DNA of 53,704 nt from an uncultured Prevotella sp. (GCA_900315525.1 OMZO01000014.1:1-53704); one strand, 5' to 3'. Shown: positions 25,976 to 35,853, numbered from the stretch's first letter. A program made the numbers and translations. Notes: generated by a model from the sequence alone, not told the origin.

Positions 25976-27658
25976 TTAATATCTGAATGCGAAGTCCTCC
26001 AGGGTACAGAGTGACTTCTCTTTAGTGTCGGATGAGAAGACAAAGAAGAGAGCATGCTTCCCAGTAAGGTCTGCCAGTGCCGGTACTTCGAGAGCCATCT
26101 CTGTAGAGGTTTGGGGCATGTCGGCCTTTAGAGTAAAAGTGCCGAGGGGCTTGCCGCCTTGCGATTCCCAAGGTCTGTCGACCATCACCGTGATGGTGCC
26201 GTCGATACCTGTGGGTATCAAGCGCAGCAGCAACTGCAGGTAGTCGCCGTCGTAGCTCTTGGTGAAGTTGAAGTATTTATAGCCCACGATGGAACCATCT
26301 GTGTTGTTCACGACGTGGTTGGTGTTGTAGCGCAGGTCGTAGGGAGCCTCGTATTTCTCTTTCGATTCCAGTGCCTCCTTCGATATGGCGCGGTCAGGCG
26401 TACCATAAGAAGTGGCGACATAGCTGCCGTAGAAAATCTTCTTAGGCCATTGGTGCTCAGCAGGCTTGGGGCCAGTGTACCAGCAGGCGATGCCAGCAGA
26501 GTGGCGCTCGAAGGGATCGAGTCCTTCTATGGCGAAACCTTCGGAGTTGTACTCACCTTCAGAGATCTCCACCTTGCCGCCTGCACCTTCCTCAACCTTG
26601 ACAGTGATAGGGGCAACCATAGCCTGACGGGAGAACTCGTCGAGACCACACTGACGATGATAGAACACGTACCACTGGCCGTTGACCTCACAGATCGAAC
26701 CGTGAGTGTTGCCGTTTACGGTGGCAGAGGCGATGGTGTCGCCCTGTTCGTTGATCTCGCGTCCCCGTCCGTCGATGAGAGTTCCGCCGTATGTCCAAGG
26801 GCCTAAGGGCTTGTCACTGTAGGCATAGGCGAGGGTATAGTTGGTCTCTGGCAGTCCGAACTCGCCGTCTCTCGTCCAGCGACTGTAGATGAACACATAC
26901 TTGTCTTTGATTTTGCGGATGCTGGAGGCCTCGAAGAAACGGAACTCACCCGGTTCGTTGCGGCCAGACACCATACCATCGACAATCTTCGTGCCAGGCT
27001 TGACGGTAGCCATCGTCTCAGGGTCGAGTTCGGCACCATAAGAGTGCTCGAACCCCCAGTAGCCATACACCTTCCCATCGTCATCGACGAATACGGCGGG
27101 GTCGAATCTCAGCACACCGTCTGCCTCGTTGGGATTCGTCTTGCTCCAGTTGCATACCTCAAAGGGACCGTCAGGTCTGTCGCTTTTTGCGATGAGGCCA
27201 TTGCGACCGCCGTTTTGGTCATTGGGATAGAGGTAGTAAGTCTTTTTGCCATTGGCATCAGTCTTCACTGCCACGTCTGGCGCGAACAGCACGTCGGCAA
27301 GTCCGGCGGAGTCCAGCAACTCTCCGTTGGCATTCTTATCTACTTTCAGGATCTCACCGTCGTAGCGCCAATTGTTGAGGCTATCCACTGCAGCAGACCA
27401 CACCACGAGTTCGCGTCCGCAGTAGTCGGTGATGCGGCTGTCGTGCGAACCATAGATATACACACGCTGTTTGCCAGGTTGGTCTGGGTCTTCAAACACA
27501 TAGGGTTCCCCATCGGGTATGTGCTCCCAGAGTGGGAGATAGGGATTACCGACTGTCGTGAGTTCCTTCTTGACGGCTTCAGGTTTGCTGGCACATGAGA
27601 GAGTCAGCAAGGCGCAGCAAGCTGCTGCAGTAACGATTGATAGTGCCTTTGTTTTCAT
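25976..27658 (-). CDS. GH43-type glycoside hydrolase lipoprotein
   Basis: The 560-residue protein has a lipobox signal (MKTKALSIVTAAACCALLTLSC) and then a five-blade propeller of GH43 type: YVFEDPDQPGKQRVYIYGSH, LADVLFAPDVAVKTDANGKK, RFFEASSIRKIKDKYVFIYS and NGNTHGSICEVNGQWYVFYH. A C-terminal beta domain of about 150 residues resembles a carbohydrate-binding module. Family members cleave arabinose or xylose side chains; the exact linkage cannot be read. It is likely surface or periplasmic and stands alone. Confidence 0.87.
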   Translation of the reverse strand: MKTKALSIVTAAACCALLTLSCASKPEAVKKELTTVGNPYLPLWEHIPDGEPYVFEDPDQPGKQRVYIYGSHDSRITDYCGRELVVWSAAVDSLNNWRYDGEILKVDKNANGELLDSAGLADVLFAPDVAVKTDANGKKTYYLYPNDQNGGRNGLIAKSDRPDGPFEVCNWSKTNPNEADGVLRFDPAVFVDDDGKVYGYWGFEHSYGAELDPETMATVKPGTKIVDGMVSGRNEPGEFRFFEASSIRKIKDKYVFIYSRWTRDGEFGLPETNYTLAYAYSDKPLGPWTYGGTLIDGRGREINEQGDTIASATVNGNTHGSICEVNGQWYVFYHRQCGLDEFSRQAMVAPITVKVEEGAGGKVEISEGEYNSEGFAIEGLDPFERHSAGIACWYTGPKPAEHQWPKKIFYGSYVATSYGTPDRAISKEALESKEKYEAPYDLRYNTNHVVNNTDGSIVGYKYFNFTKSYDGDYLQLLLRLIPTGIDGTITVMVDRPWESQGGKPLGTFTLKADMPQTSTEMALEVPALADLTGKHALFFVFSSDTKEKSLCTLEDFAFRY

Positions 27659-27690
27659 ATAGGTTTGTATGAATAGATGAATTCTGGCTA

Positions 27691-27698
27691 CAAAGTTA
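27691..27698 (-). promoter_or_regulatory. GH43 promoter -7 box
   Basis: The minus strand reads TAACTTTG at 27698-27691, 32 bases before the GH43 ATG. It is divergent from, and next to, the glnA promoter. Confidence 0.6.
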
Positions 27699-27718
27699 CG
27701 AACTTTTTCCCGAAATCA

Positions 27719-27750
27719 TTTGTTCTTCTTGCATAAATTTCGTATCTTTG
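27719..27750 (+). promoter_or_regulatory. glnA promoter
   Basis: TTTG at 27719-27722 and TATCTTTG at 27743-27750 are exact matches with the expected centre spacing of 26. The ATG is 41 bases downstream. Confidence 0.88.
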
Positions 27751-27790
27751 CGCTCATTATTACGCAAACTTTAAAACAACAGAGCAATTT

Positions 27791-29296
27791 ATGAACAATG
27801 ATCATCTGATTATGAACGCTAACCCTATTGTAACGTTCCTTGGAAAACAGTCGGCAGAATTTACGAAAGCCGATATCATTAACTACATCGTCAGCAACGA
27901 GATACGTATGGTGAATTTCATGTATCCTGGTGGTGACGGCAAATTGAAGACACTTAACTTTGTCATCAACGATCTGGACTATCTTGAGACGATTCTTACC
28001 TGTGGCGAGCGTGTCGATGGTTCCAGCCTCTTTTCGTTTATCCAGGCTGGAAGCAGCGACCTCTACGTGCTGCCCCGCTTCCGTACGGCTTTCGTCGATC
28101 CTTTTGCCGAGATTCCGACTGTGACGATGCTTTGTGCCTATTTCGACAAGGACGGTCATCCCCTGGAGTCTTCGCCCGAGCATACACTCCACAAGGCTGC
28201 TGTCGCCTTTACGGAGGTGACAGGTATGGAGTTCCAGGCAATGGGTGAACTCGAATACTATGTCATTAGCGATGACGAGGAGGTGTTCCCTGCCCAGGAC
28301 CAGCGCGGCTACCATGAGTCGGCTCCCTATGCGAAAGCCAATGAGTTCCGCACTCGCTGTATGCAGTATATCGCCCAGGCCGGTGGCCAGATAAAGTATG
28401 GTCACTCCGAAGTGGGCAATTTCTGTCTGGATGGCAAGAACTATGAGCAGAACGAGATAGAGTTCCTGCCAGTGCCTGTGGAGCAGGCTGCCGACCAGCT
28501 GATGCTTGCCAAGTGGATTATCCGCAACCTTGCTTATGAACTGGGTTATGACATCACCTTTGCCCCGAAGATTACAACGGGCAAGGCAGGCTCAGGCCTT
28601 CATATCCACATGCGTATGATGAAGGACGGCAAGAACCAGATGCTTGACAATGGCGTGCTCTCTGAGTCTGCCCGTCGTATGATTGCCGGTATGATGGACC
28701 TCGCTCCGGCTATTACAGCTTTCGGCAATAAGAATCCTACCAGCTACTTCCGTCTCGTGCCCCATCAGGAGGCGCCGACGAATGTCTGTTGGGGTGACCG
28801 CAACCGTTCTGTACTAGTCCGTGTGCCGCTGGGTTGGGCTGCTGATGTAGATATGTCGCACCTCGCTAATCCTCTGGAACCGGAGAAAAACTACGATACC
28901 AGCATCAAACAGACCGTCGAGATGCGTTCTCCTGACGGTAGCGCCGACCTTTACCAGTTGTTGGCAGGTCTCTGCGTAGCCTGTCGTCACGGTTTCGAGA
29001 TGCAGGACGCTCTTGAGGTGGCAGAGAAGACCTATGTCAATGTGAATATCCACGCGGCAGAGAATGCAGACCGTCTGGCAACGCTGGCACAGCTTCCTGA
29101 CTCCTGTGTGGCTTCTGCCGATTGCCTCGATCGTCAGCGTAAGGTCTTTGAGGAGTATGGTGTCTTCTCGCCGGCTATGATTGACGGCATCATCGCCCAG
29201 TTAAAGGCTTTCGATGACAAGACGCTTCGAGCTGACATCAGCAGCTATCCTGATGAGATACTGAAATTGGTTACGAAGTATTTCCACTGCGGATAA
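27791..29296 (+). CDS. glnA: Glutamine synthetase (about 500-residue bacterial type)
   Basis: The 501-residue enzyme joins glutamate and ammonia using ATP in the cytoplasm. Signatures include the beta-grasp RMVNFMYPGGDGKLKTLNFV, the catalytic EFQAMGELEYYV and NYEQNEIEFLPV, KITTGKAGSGLHIHMRM, and NPTSYFRLVPHQEAPTNVCW with the conserved arginine. An in-frame ATG seven codons inside is an alternative start. It has its own strong promoter and terminator. With gdhA elsewhere in the window it covers ammonia assimilation. Confidence 0.96.
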   Translation: MNNDHLIMNANPIVTFLGKQSAEFTKADIINYIVSNEIRMVNFMYPGGDGKLKTLNFVINDLDYLETILTCGERVDGSSLFSFIQAGSSDLYVLPRFRTAFVDPFAEIPTVTMLCAYFDKDGHPLESSPEHTLHKAAVAFTEVTGMEFQAMGELEYYVISDDEEVFPAQDQRGYHESAPYAKANEFRTRCMQYIAQAGGQIKYGHSEVGNFCLDGKNYEQNEIEFLPVPVEQAADQLMLAKWIIRNLAYELGYDITFAPKITTGKAGSGLHIHMRMMKDGKNQMLDNGVLSESARRMIAGMMDLAPAITAFGNKNPTSYFRLVPHQEAPTNVCWGDRNRSVLVRVPLGWAADVDMSHLANPLEPEKNYDTSIKQTVEMRSPDGSADLYQLLAGLCVACRHGFEMQDALEVAEKTYVNVNIHAAENADRLATLAQLPDSCVASADCLDRQRKVFEEYGVFSPAMIDGIIAQLKAFDDKTLRADISSYPDEILKLVTKYFHCG

Positions 29297-29300
29297 ATGA

Positions 29301-29339
29301 AAAAATCCCCGAAGCTTAGCCTGAGTATCGGGGATTTTT
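29301..29339 (+). terminator. glnA terminator
   Basis: AAAAATCCCCGA (29301-29312) and TCGGGGATTTTT (29328-29339) form a perfect 12-bp stem ending in a T-run, four bases after the glnA stop. The A-tract on the left arm would also let it work on the other strand. Confidence 0.93.
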
Positions 29340-29341
29340 CG

Positions 29342-29349
29342 TACTTTTG
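29342..29349 (+). promoter_or_regulatory. Promoter -7 box of the receiver/ATP-grasp gene
   Basis: TACTTTTG at 29342-29349 fits the consensus and begins three bases after the glnA terminator. Its -33 region would lie inside the terminator loop, where only TTAG is present. Confidence 0.55.
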
Positions 29350-29373
29350 TAGCCGAAAACTTAAAACAGTGTC

Positions 29374-32373
29374 ATGGAAGAGATAAAGATTCCACAGGAG
29401 TGGAACAAATTTTATTTGAAGGATGTGTCGTTTGTCAACCTGATGACGCGACGTATCTTCAACGTGCTCATTGTGGCCAATCCCTATGATGCCTTCATGC
29501 TGGAGGATGATGGTCGTATCGACGAGAAGATCTTCGACGAGTATATGGAACTGGGTATGCGCTATCCACCTACCTTCACCCAGGTGTCTACTACTGAGGA
29601 AGCCAATGAAGTGCTGCACACGACGGATATCGATCTGGTGATCTGTATGCCGGGTAATGCCGACAATGATGCCTTCACGGTGGCCCGTGAGGTCAAGGCT
29701 GCCCATCCGAATATCCCCTGCGTGGTGCTCACGCCTTTCTCTCATGGTATCACCAAACGTATCGAGAACGAGGATATGTCAGTCTTCGACTACGTGTTCT
29801 GCTGGCTGGGCAATACCAACCTCATTATGTCGATTATCAAGTTGCTTGAGGATAAGATGAATATCGAACACGACATCAAGGAGGCTGGTGTGCAGATGAT
29901 CCTGCTTGTGGAAGACAACATCCGTTTCTATTCTTCCGTGTTGCCTAATCTCTATAATTACATCCTTGCCCAGTCGAAGCGGTTCTCTACAGAGGCCCTT
30001 AATCCCCATGCTGCAGCTCAGCGAAAGCGTGGACGTCCAAAGGTGGTGCTCGCTACCAACTACGAGGAGGCGATGGAGATATATAATAAGTATCACGACA
30101 ATACCCTTGGTGTCATTTCCGATACTCGCTTCCCGATGAAGTCTGTGCCCGGACGTCTCTCTCATGTCGAGGAAGGCGACCCCGAGGCCGGCCTGAAGCT
30201 CCTTCGGGAGATTCGCCGTCGCGACGAATATGTACCGCTGATCCTTGACTCCTCAGAGATAGCCAACCGTCAGAAGGCTGAGGCGGAGGGCTTCAATTTC
30301 ATCGACAAGAACTCCACCAAACTTAATGTCGATCTGCATAAGCTTATCGAGGAGCACATGGGCTTTGGTGACTTCGTTTTCCGTGACCCGACAACCAAGC
30401 AGGAGGTGGCGCGTGTCAGTACACTGAAGGAACTGCAGGACAATATCTTCAAGATTCCCCGTGACTCGATGCTCTACCATGTGTCGCGCAACCACATGAG
30501 CCGTTGGCTTTGTGCCCGTGCCATCTTCCCTGTTTCTGCTTTCTTGAAGCACGTTACGTGGCATAAACTTCAGGATGTTGATGCCCACCGCCAGATAATC
30601 TTCGATGCCATCGTGCAGTACCGCCGCATGAAGAACATCGGTGTGGTGGCTGTGTTCGACCGTATGAAGTTTGATGCCTATAGCCATTTTGCACGTATCG
30701 GTGAGGGCTCTCTCGGTGGTAAAGGGCGTGGCTTGGCATTCCTTGACAACATCATTAAGCGCCATCCGGAACTTAACCGTTATGAGAATGCCCAGGTGAC
30801 AATCCCTAAGACCGTCGTGCTTTGTACCGACTTCTTCGATGAGTTCATGGAGAAGAACAATCTTTATCCCATCGCTCTCAGTGATGCACCCGATGAAGAG
30901 ATCCTAAAACATTTCATGCGTGCTCAGTTGCCCGATTCGCTGATTGCCGACTTCTTCACCTTCTTCGATGCCGTGAAGTCGCCTATTGCCGTGCGTTCTT
31001 CGTCGCTTCTTGAGGATGCTCACTACCAGCCCTTTGCAGGTATCTATTCTACTTATATGATACCTTATCTGGAGGACAAATACGAGATGCTTCGTATGCT
31101 TGCCTGTGCCATCAAGGCCGTCTATGCCTCAGTCTATTACAAAGACTCTAAGGCCTATATGACAGCTACTCAGAATGTCATAGACCAGGAGAAGATGGCT
31201 GTCATTCTGCAGGAGGTGGTCGGTAAACGCTATGGTGATCTCTATTATCCAAACTTCTCGGGTGTGCTTCGTTCTCTGAACTACTACCCAATAGGCGAGG
31301 AGACAGCAGAGGAAGGTATCGTCTCTCTTGCCCTTGGTCTTGGCAAGTATATCGTTGATGGCGGTCAGACGCTTCGTGTCTCTCCATACCATCCTACACA
31401 GGTACTCCAGACCTCAGAGATGGAGACTGCACTCTCGCAGACCCAGACGCGGTTCTATGCCTTGGACATGGCTCATGTCGGCGATGATTTCAAGGTCGAT
31501 GACGGCTTTAATATCAAGAAGGTGCGTGTGAAACAGGCTGCAGAGGATGGGGCCCTTACCTATATCGCATCCACTTATGATCCCGTGGACCAGATTATCC
31601 GCGACGGTATCTATGAAGGTGGACGTAAGGTGATTTCCTTCTGTGGTGTCCTGCAGCATGGCGTATTCCCCTTGCCGGAACTGCTTCAGACGGTACAGCG
31701 ACTCGGTGCCGACGAAATGAAGCGCCCTGTCGAGATAGAGTTTGCCTGCAATCTCAATGATGATAAGACCGGCACCTTCTATCTCTTGCAGATACGTCCT
31801 ATCGTGGATTCCAAGCAAGTGCTCGATGAGGATCTGGAGCAGATACCCGACGAACAGTGCTTGCTACGTACCACCAATTCTCTTGGGCACGGAATCTCTG
31901 AGGATGTCGTCGATGTTGTGTATGTCAAGGCGGGTGATGATTTCACCGCAGCCAACAATCCCTATATCGCTGATCAGATAGAACAGATCAACCGCAAGTT
32001 CCTCGCTGATGACAAGAACTATGTACTAGTTGGTCCTGGACGCTGGGGTTCGTCAGACTACTGGCTTGGCATTCCCGTCAAATGGCCTCATATCTCTGCT
32101 GCCCGCGTCATTGTCGAGACTGCGCTAAAGAACTATCACGTGGATCCCTCACAGGGTACTCACTTCTTCCAGAACCTCACTTCGTTTGGCGTCGGCTACT
32201 TCACTATCAATACCGCTAATGGTGACGGGATCTTCCGTCAGGAGGTGCTTGATGCCATGCCTGCCATCGAAGAGACTGAGTATGTACGACATGTGAGATT
32301 CTCCCATCCGCTTCGTATCATGATGGACGGCATGAAGCAACAGGGTGTCGTGCTCTTACCTTCTTCAGAATAG
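29374..32373 (+). CDS. Tandem receiver-like domains fused to a PEP synthase/PPDK-type ATP-grasp domain
   Basis: The 999-residue cytoplasmic protein begins with a receiver-like domain lacking the phospho-acceptor (DIDLVICMPGN, about residues 25-160). A second receiver keeps the acidic pair (ILLVEDNIRF), the Asp (GVISDTRFPM), the Ser (LDSSE) and the Lys (FIDKNS). Residues about 430 to 800 resemble the ATP-binding half of PEP synthase/PPDK (ARIGEGSLGGKGRGLAFLDN, SPIAVRSSSLLEDAHYQPFA, FYLLQIRPIV). No mobile His domain or PEP-binding barrel is seen, so PEP synthesis is unlikely despite the family name. Function unknown; it is followed at 21 bases by a PIG-L deacetylase. Confidence 0.85.
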   Translation: MEEIKIPQEWNKFYLKDVSFVNLMTRRIFNVLIVANPYDAFMLEDDGRIDEKIFDEYMELGMRYPPTFTQVSTTEEANEVLHTTDIDLVICMPGNADNDAFTVAREVKAAHPNIPCVVLTPFSHGITKRIENEDMSVFDYVFCWLGNTNLIMSIIKLLEDKMNIEHDIKEAGVQMILLVEDNIRFYSSVLPNLYNYILAQSKRFSTEALNPHAAAQRKRGRPKVVLATNYEEAMEIYNKYHDNTLGVISDTRFPMKSVPGRLSHVEEGDPEAGLKLLREIRRRDEYVPLILDSSEIANRQKAEAEGFNFIDKNSTKLNVDLHKLIEEHMGFGDFVFRDPTTKQEVARVSTLKELQDNIFKIPRDSMLYHVSRNHMSRWLCARAIFPVSAFLKHVTWHKLQDVDAHRQIIFDAIVQYRRMKNIGVVAVFDRMKFDAYSHFARIGEGSLGGKGRGLAFLDNIIKRHPELNRYENAQVTIPKTVVLCTDFFDEFMEKNNLYPIALSDAPDEEILKHFMRAQLPDSLIADFFTFFDAVKSPIAVRSSSLLEDAHYQPFAGIYSTYMIPYLEDKYEMLRMLACAIKAVYASVYYKDSKAYMTATQNVIDQEKMAVILQEVVGKRYGDLYYPNFSGVLRSLNYYPIGEETAEEGIVSLALGLGKYIVDGGQTLRVSPYHPTQVLQTSEMETALSQTQTRFYALDMAHVGDDFKVDDGFNIKKVRVKQAAEDGALTYIASTYDPVDQIIRDGIYEGGRKVISFCGVLQHGVFPLPELLQTVQRLGADEMKRPVEIEFACNLNDDKTGTFYLLQIRPIVDSKQVLDEDLEQIPDEQCLLRTTNSLGHGISEDVVDVVYVKAGDDFTAANNPYIADQIEQINRKFLADDKNYVLVGPGRWGSSDYWLGIPVKWPHISAARVIVETALKNYHVDPSQGTHFFQNLTSFGVGYFTINTANGDGIFRQEVLDAMPAIEETEYVRHVRFSHPLRIMMDGMKQQGVVLLPSSE

Positions 32374-32394
32374 TAACTCTTAACCCTCATAAAG

Positions 32395-33531
32395 ATGAAT
32401 CTAAACCTCACATCCACCATCAAGATGCCTGACCACGAATTACGTCGTCAGGTCATCGAACTATGTAAAAAAGTGGGTAAGCCCCTTCTGAAACTCTCCA
32501 CCAAAGACTATATTGATAATGGCCTGGGCCATCTCGTCGAACAATTCAAAGGACAGGCAGGTCTCGTCAATATTGAAGTGTTCAATGAACTTCAGCATAC
32601 GATTACAGGTTGGCCGGGAGGTAAACCAAATGCTGATGACAGCACTCGTCCTGAGCGTGCCCTGCCTTATCCGAAACGGGTTGTCGTCTTTTCGCCCCAT
32701 CCTGATGATGATGTCATTTCCATGGGAGGCACTATCCGTCGCCTCATGCAACAGGATCATGACGTCCATGTAGCCTATGAGACCAGTGGAAATATCGCTG
32801 TTGCCGATGAGGAAGTGCGTCTGTATATGCATTTTATCAATGGTTTCAATCAGCTCTTTGCCAATGGCTCCGATGAAGTCATCAAGATTCGCTATCGCGA
32901 GATAATGCACTTCCTAAAGGAAAAGAGCGCAGGTGATTTAGACAACCGTGCGATCCTTACTGTCAAGGGACTGATTCGGCGTGGCGAGGCTCGCAATGCC
33001 TGTGGCTATAATGGGATAAAGAAGGATCATATCCATTTCCTTGACCTGCCTTTCTACGAGAGTGGTAAAATCGAGAAACTACCCATGTCGGAGCGTGATG
33101 TGGAGCCCATTATTGCCTTGCTTTCAGAGATTGAACCGCATCAGATATATGTTGCCGCAGACCTTGCAGACCCCCACGGCACCCATCGGAAATGTACTGA
33201 TGCCGTGCTTGCCGCTGTCGATGAACTCAAGAAGAGTGGGGCAGAGTGGTTGAGCGACTGTCGTGTGTGGATGTATCGTGGTGCCTGGGCAGAGTGGGAT
33301 GTTGCTGACATTGAGATGTGCGTTCCCATGAGTCCGGAGGAACTTCGCGAGAAGCGTAATGCGATCCTACGTCATCAGAGCCAGATGGAGAGCGCCCCTT
33401 TCCTTGGTAATGACGAACGCCTCTTCTGGCAGCGTGCCGAAGACCGTAACCGTGAGACTGCCCGTCGTTACGACGAACTTGGATTGGCTTGCTATGAAGC
33501 CATGGAAGCTTTTGTAGAGTACAAATTCTAA
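32395..33531 (+). CDS. PIG-L/LmbE-type deacetylase lacking the usual NagB half
   Basis: The 378-residue protein has the PIG-L metal motif VVVFSPHPDDDVISMGGTIR (residues about 101-120) and the later metal residue in DLADPHGTHRKCTDAV. These enzymes remove acetyl groups from N-acetylglucosamine-type substrates. In Bacteroides, as I recall, the same sequence is the C-terminal half of a protein of about 660 residues whose N-terminal half is NagB-like. Here the frame begins within what would be the linker, so only the deacetylase half is present. The neighbouring GH20 gene supports a role in amino-sugar use. Confidence 0.82.
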   Translation: MNLNLTSTIKMPDHELRRQVIELCKKVGKPLLKLSTKDYIDNGLGHLVEQFKGQAGLVNIEVFNELQHTITGWPGGKPNADDSTRPERALPYPKRVVVFSPHPDDDVISMGGTIRRLMQQDHDVHVAYETSGNIAVADEEVRLYMHFINGFNQLFANGSDEVIKIRYREIMHFLKEKSAGDLDNRAILTVKGLIRRGEARNACGYNGIKKDHIHFLDLPFYESGKIEKLPMSERDVEPIIALLSEIEPHQIYVAADLADPHGTHRKCTDAVLAAVDELKKSGAEWLSDCRVWMYRGAWAEWDVADIEMCVPMSPEELREKRNAILRHQSQMESAPFLGNDERLFWQRAEDRNRETARRYDELGLACYEAMEAFVEYKF

Positions 33532-33543
33532 TAGACTAACGAT

Positions 33544-35148
33544 ATGAGAAAACTAACAATGACTATTCTTGCCCTGCTTCTGAGTGTTACGCTGCAGGCA
33601 ATTGAAACCTATCATGTTGTACCTCAGCCGCAAGATGTGCAGCTTCAGAAAGGACAGCCTTTCGTGCTCGACGGTACAGTACAGATTCTTGCTGCTGAGA
33701 ACCTCCAGCGTGAGGCATTATTCTTACGTGATTATATCAAAGAACAGACAGGACTGGAACTTGCCATCACCAGTAAGCATAATCGTAAGATACGCACTAT
33801 AGCACTTACCGTCTCGCCGTCTGTGGTTGCTTCTGAAGGCTACCGACTCGTGGTCGGCAAGGGAGGAGTCAATATTTTTGGTGGTTCTCCCGCAGGTGTC
33901 TTTTATGGTATTCAGACCCTTCGCAAATCTTTGGGAATAGCAGATAGCCTGGTTTCATTGGAGTTACCGCCTGTTGTTATCACTGATGCGCCTCGTTTTT
34001 CTTGGCGAGGCATGCATTTGGATTGTGCCCGTCATTTCTTCTCTGTTGCCTTTGTTAAGAAGTTCATCGATCTGCTTGCTATGCACAATATGAACACTTT
34101 CCATTGGCACATCACCGATGATCAGGGCTGGCGAGTCGAGATCCCAAAGTGGCCCAAGCTCATCACAATCGGTTCTAATCGTAGTGGTACGATTATCGGC
34201 ACCAACTCTGACCTTGACGACCAGACACCCTATGGTGGCTATTACACCAAGGCTGAAGTCCGTGAGATTGTGGCCTATGCCGCAGAGCGACACATCACCG
34301 TCGTGCCAGAGATCGACATGCCCGGTCATATGTTGGCTGCTCTTGCCAGCTATCCAGAACTTGGTTGCACGGGTGGCCCTTATCAGGTAGGCCATTATTG
34401 GGGCGTCTATAAGGATGTGCTTTGTGTGGGGAATCCCCGCGTCTATGAGTTCGTTGAAGATGTGCTTACGGAGATTCTTGATCTCTTCCCTTCTGAGGTG
34501 ATTCATATCGGTGGCGACGAGACTCCCACGGAGAAATGGGAACAGTGTCCGAAGTGTCAGGCCTTGGACCTACAAGGAAATACACTTCAAGGCTATTTCA
34601 CGCAACGTGTATTTGAATTCCTGACGGCACATGGCCGTCGTGCCCTTGGTTGGGATGAATTGCTCGAAAACCATGCACCACAAGATGCTATGATTATGTC
34701 GTGGCGTGGTACGGCACCAGGAGCTAAGGCTGCTGAGGCTGGTCATGATGTTGTGATGTCGCCGACAACCCATTGCTATTTCGACTATCAGCAAGTAAAA
34801 GATGTGTTGTTCGAGCCAAGCCGCTGCGGAGGTTTTATTCCTATCGAACGTGTCTATGCCTTGGACCCTGCGCCTGATAGTCTTAGCAATGCGGCCCGCA
34901 GCCATATCCTTGGTGTTCAGGCTAACCTTTGGTCTGAGCACATGACAACGGAAAGTACTGTCGAGTATCAGGCATTACCTCGTATGTCTGCTCTTGCCGA
35001 AGTGCAGTGGACCGAGCCAACGCGGAAAGACTATGATGCCTTCCGCCAGCGTCTTACACGCTTTACTGCCCTTTTCGATTGCTATGGATATATTTATGCT
35101 AAGCATCTGTGGCCTGAGCGGCAGATACCCAGCCGTTGGCAGTTCTAA
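33544..35148 (+). CDS. Beta-N-acetylhexosaminidase, GH20
   Basis: The 534-residue protein has a signal peptide (MRKLTMTILALLLSVTLQA), an N-terminal GH20b-like domain to about residue 150, and the GH20 barrel. The catalytic Asp-Glu pair is D325-E326 in VIHIGGDETPTE. Substrate-binding marks such as FHWHITDDQGWRVEIPKWP and EIDMPGHMLAALASYPEL are present. It releases terminal GlcNAc or GalNAc in the periplasm or at the surface. It follows the PIG-L gene by 12 bases, so the two are an operon. Confidence 0.95.
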   Translation: MRKLTMTILALLLSVTLQAIETYHVVPQPQDVQLQKGQPFVLDGTVQILAAENLQREALFLRDYIKEQTGLELAITSKHNRKIRTIALTVSPSVVASEGYRLVVGKGGVNIFGGSPAGVFYGIQTLRKSLGIADSLVSLELPPVVITDAPRFSWRGMHLDCARHFFSVAFVKKFIDLLAMHNMNTFHWHITDDQGWRVEIPKWPKLITIGSNRSGTIIGTNSDLDDQTPYGGYYTKAEVREIVAYAAERHITVVPEIDMPGHMLAALASYPELGCTGGPYQVGHYWGVYKDVLCVGNPRVYEFVEDVLTEILDLFPSEVIHIGGDETPTEKWEQCPKCQALDLQGNTLQGYFTQRVFEFLTAHGRRALGWDELLENHAPQDAMIMSWRGTAPGAKAAEAGHDVVMSPTTHCYFDYQQVKDVLFEPSRCGGFIPIERVYALDPAPDSLSNAARSHILGVQANLWSEHMTTESTVEYQALPRMSALAEVQWTEPTRKDYDAFRQRLTRFTALFDCYGYIYAKHLWPERQIPSRWQF

Positions 35149-35171
35149 TTGACAAGCGAATCGGGTCCTTT

Positions 35172-35819
35172 TTATAGACAGACAATTTCTGGGAGGCATG
35201 TCCAGTCCTGTCCGTTTTCGGGACAGACTGTATGTATGCCAAGGTTGGCTGCTGTCTCTACATTCTTTTGGCTGTCGTCGATAAAGAGCGTCTCTTCTGG
35301 TCGTGCCTCTTGACCATCGAGCATCATCTTGAATATTTCTGGTGATGGCTTCATCGCTTTACACTCATAGCTTAGATAAAGCTTGTCGAAGTAGTGGCTG
35401 ATGGGATGGCCCTCGCCATCGAAGTCATTGCTGTCCACCCACTGCATCATCAGTGGGTTCGTATTCGATAGCAGACACACCTTGTATCCTTTCTTGCGTA
35501 GCTCCATGATCCGTATTAATCCCTGTTTCTGGACGCGCCCTACGTAGGCATGGACTGCCTCGTAGCAATCTTCCATACTTAACTCCCGGCCTACGATTCT
35601 GCTCAGTCCTTCACGGAAAGTCTCTGTATCTATCTTTCCGGATTCCAGATCGGCAAATAGTCCTTTCTGTGTATAAGCATCCAACTGCTGGCGGGCATCT
35701 TTCATGCCGATACGTTCAAAAGCCTTTATGGCTTGTTCCATGTTTAGCTCAATCACTACACCTCCTAAATCGAAGGCGATGTTCCTAATGCTTTGTGCCA
35801 TATTTGTTTCAGTATTCAT
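35172..35819 (-). CDS. HAD-family phosphatase, YihX-like
   Basis: The ATG at 35819 was chosen because the -7 promoter box lies 35 bases upstream; it gives 215 residues. Motif I is NIAFDLGGVVIEL, motif II is the Ser-Asn in VCLLSNTNPLM, the motif III lysine is in ECKAMKPSPEIF, and motif IV is ETLFIDDSQKNV. The pattern fits the YihX-like sugar-phosphate phosphatase branch. The substrate is not known. It is convergent with GH20. Confidence 0.87.
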   Translation of the reverse strand: MNTETNMAQSIRNIAFDLGGVVIELNMEQAIKAFERIGMKDARQQLDAYTQKGLFADLESGKIDTETFREGLSRIVGRELSMEDCYEAVHAYVGRVQKQGLIRIMELRKKGYKVCLLSNTNPLMMQWVDSNDFDGEGHPISHYFDKLYLSYECKAMKPSPEIFKMMLDGQEARPEETLFIDDSQKNVETAANLGIHTVCPENGQDWTCLPEIVCL

Positions 35820-35853
35820 GATACAATGGTGCTGATGTATAAATATTCGCCTG

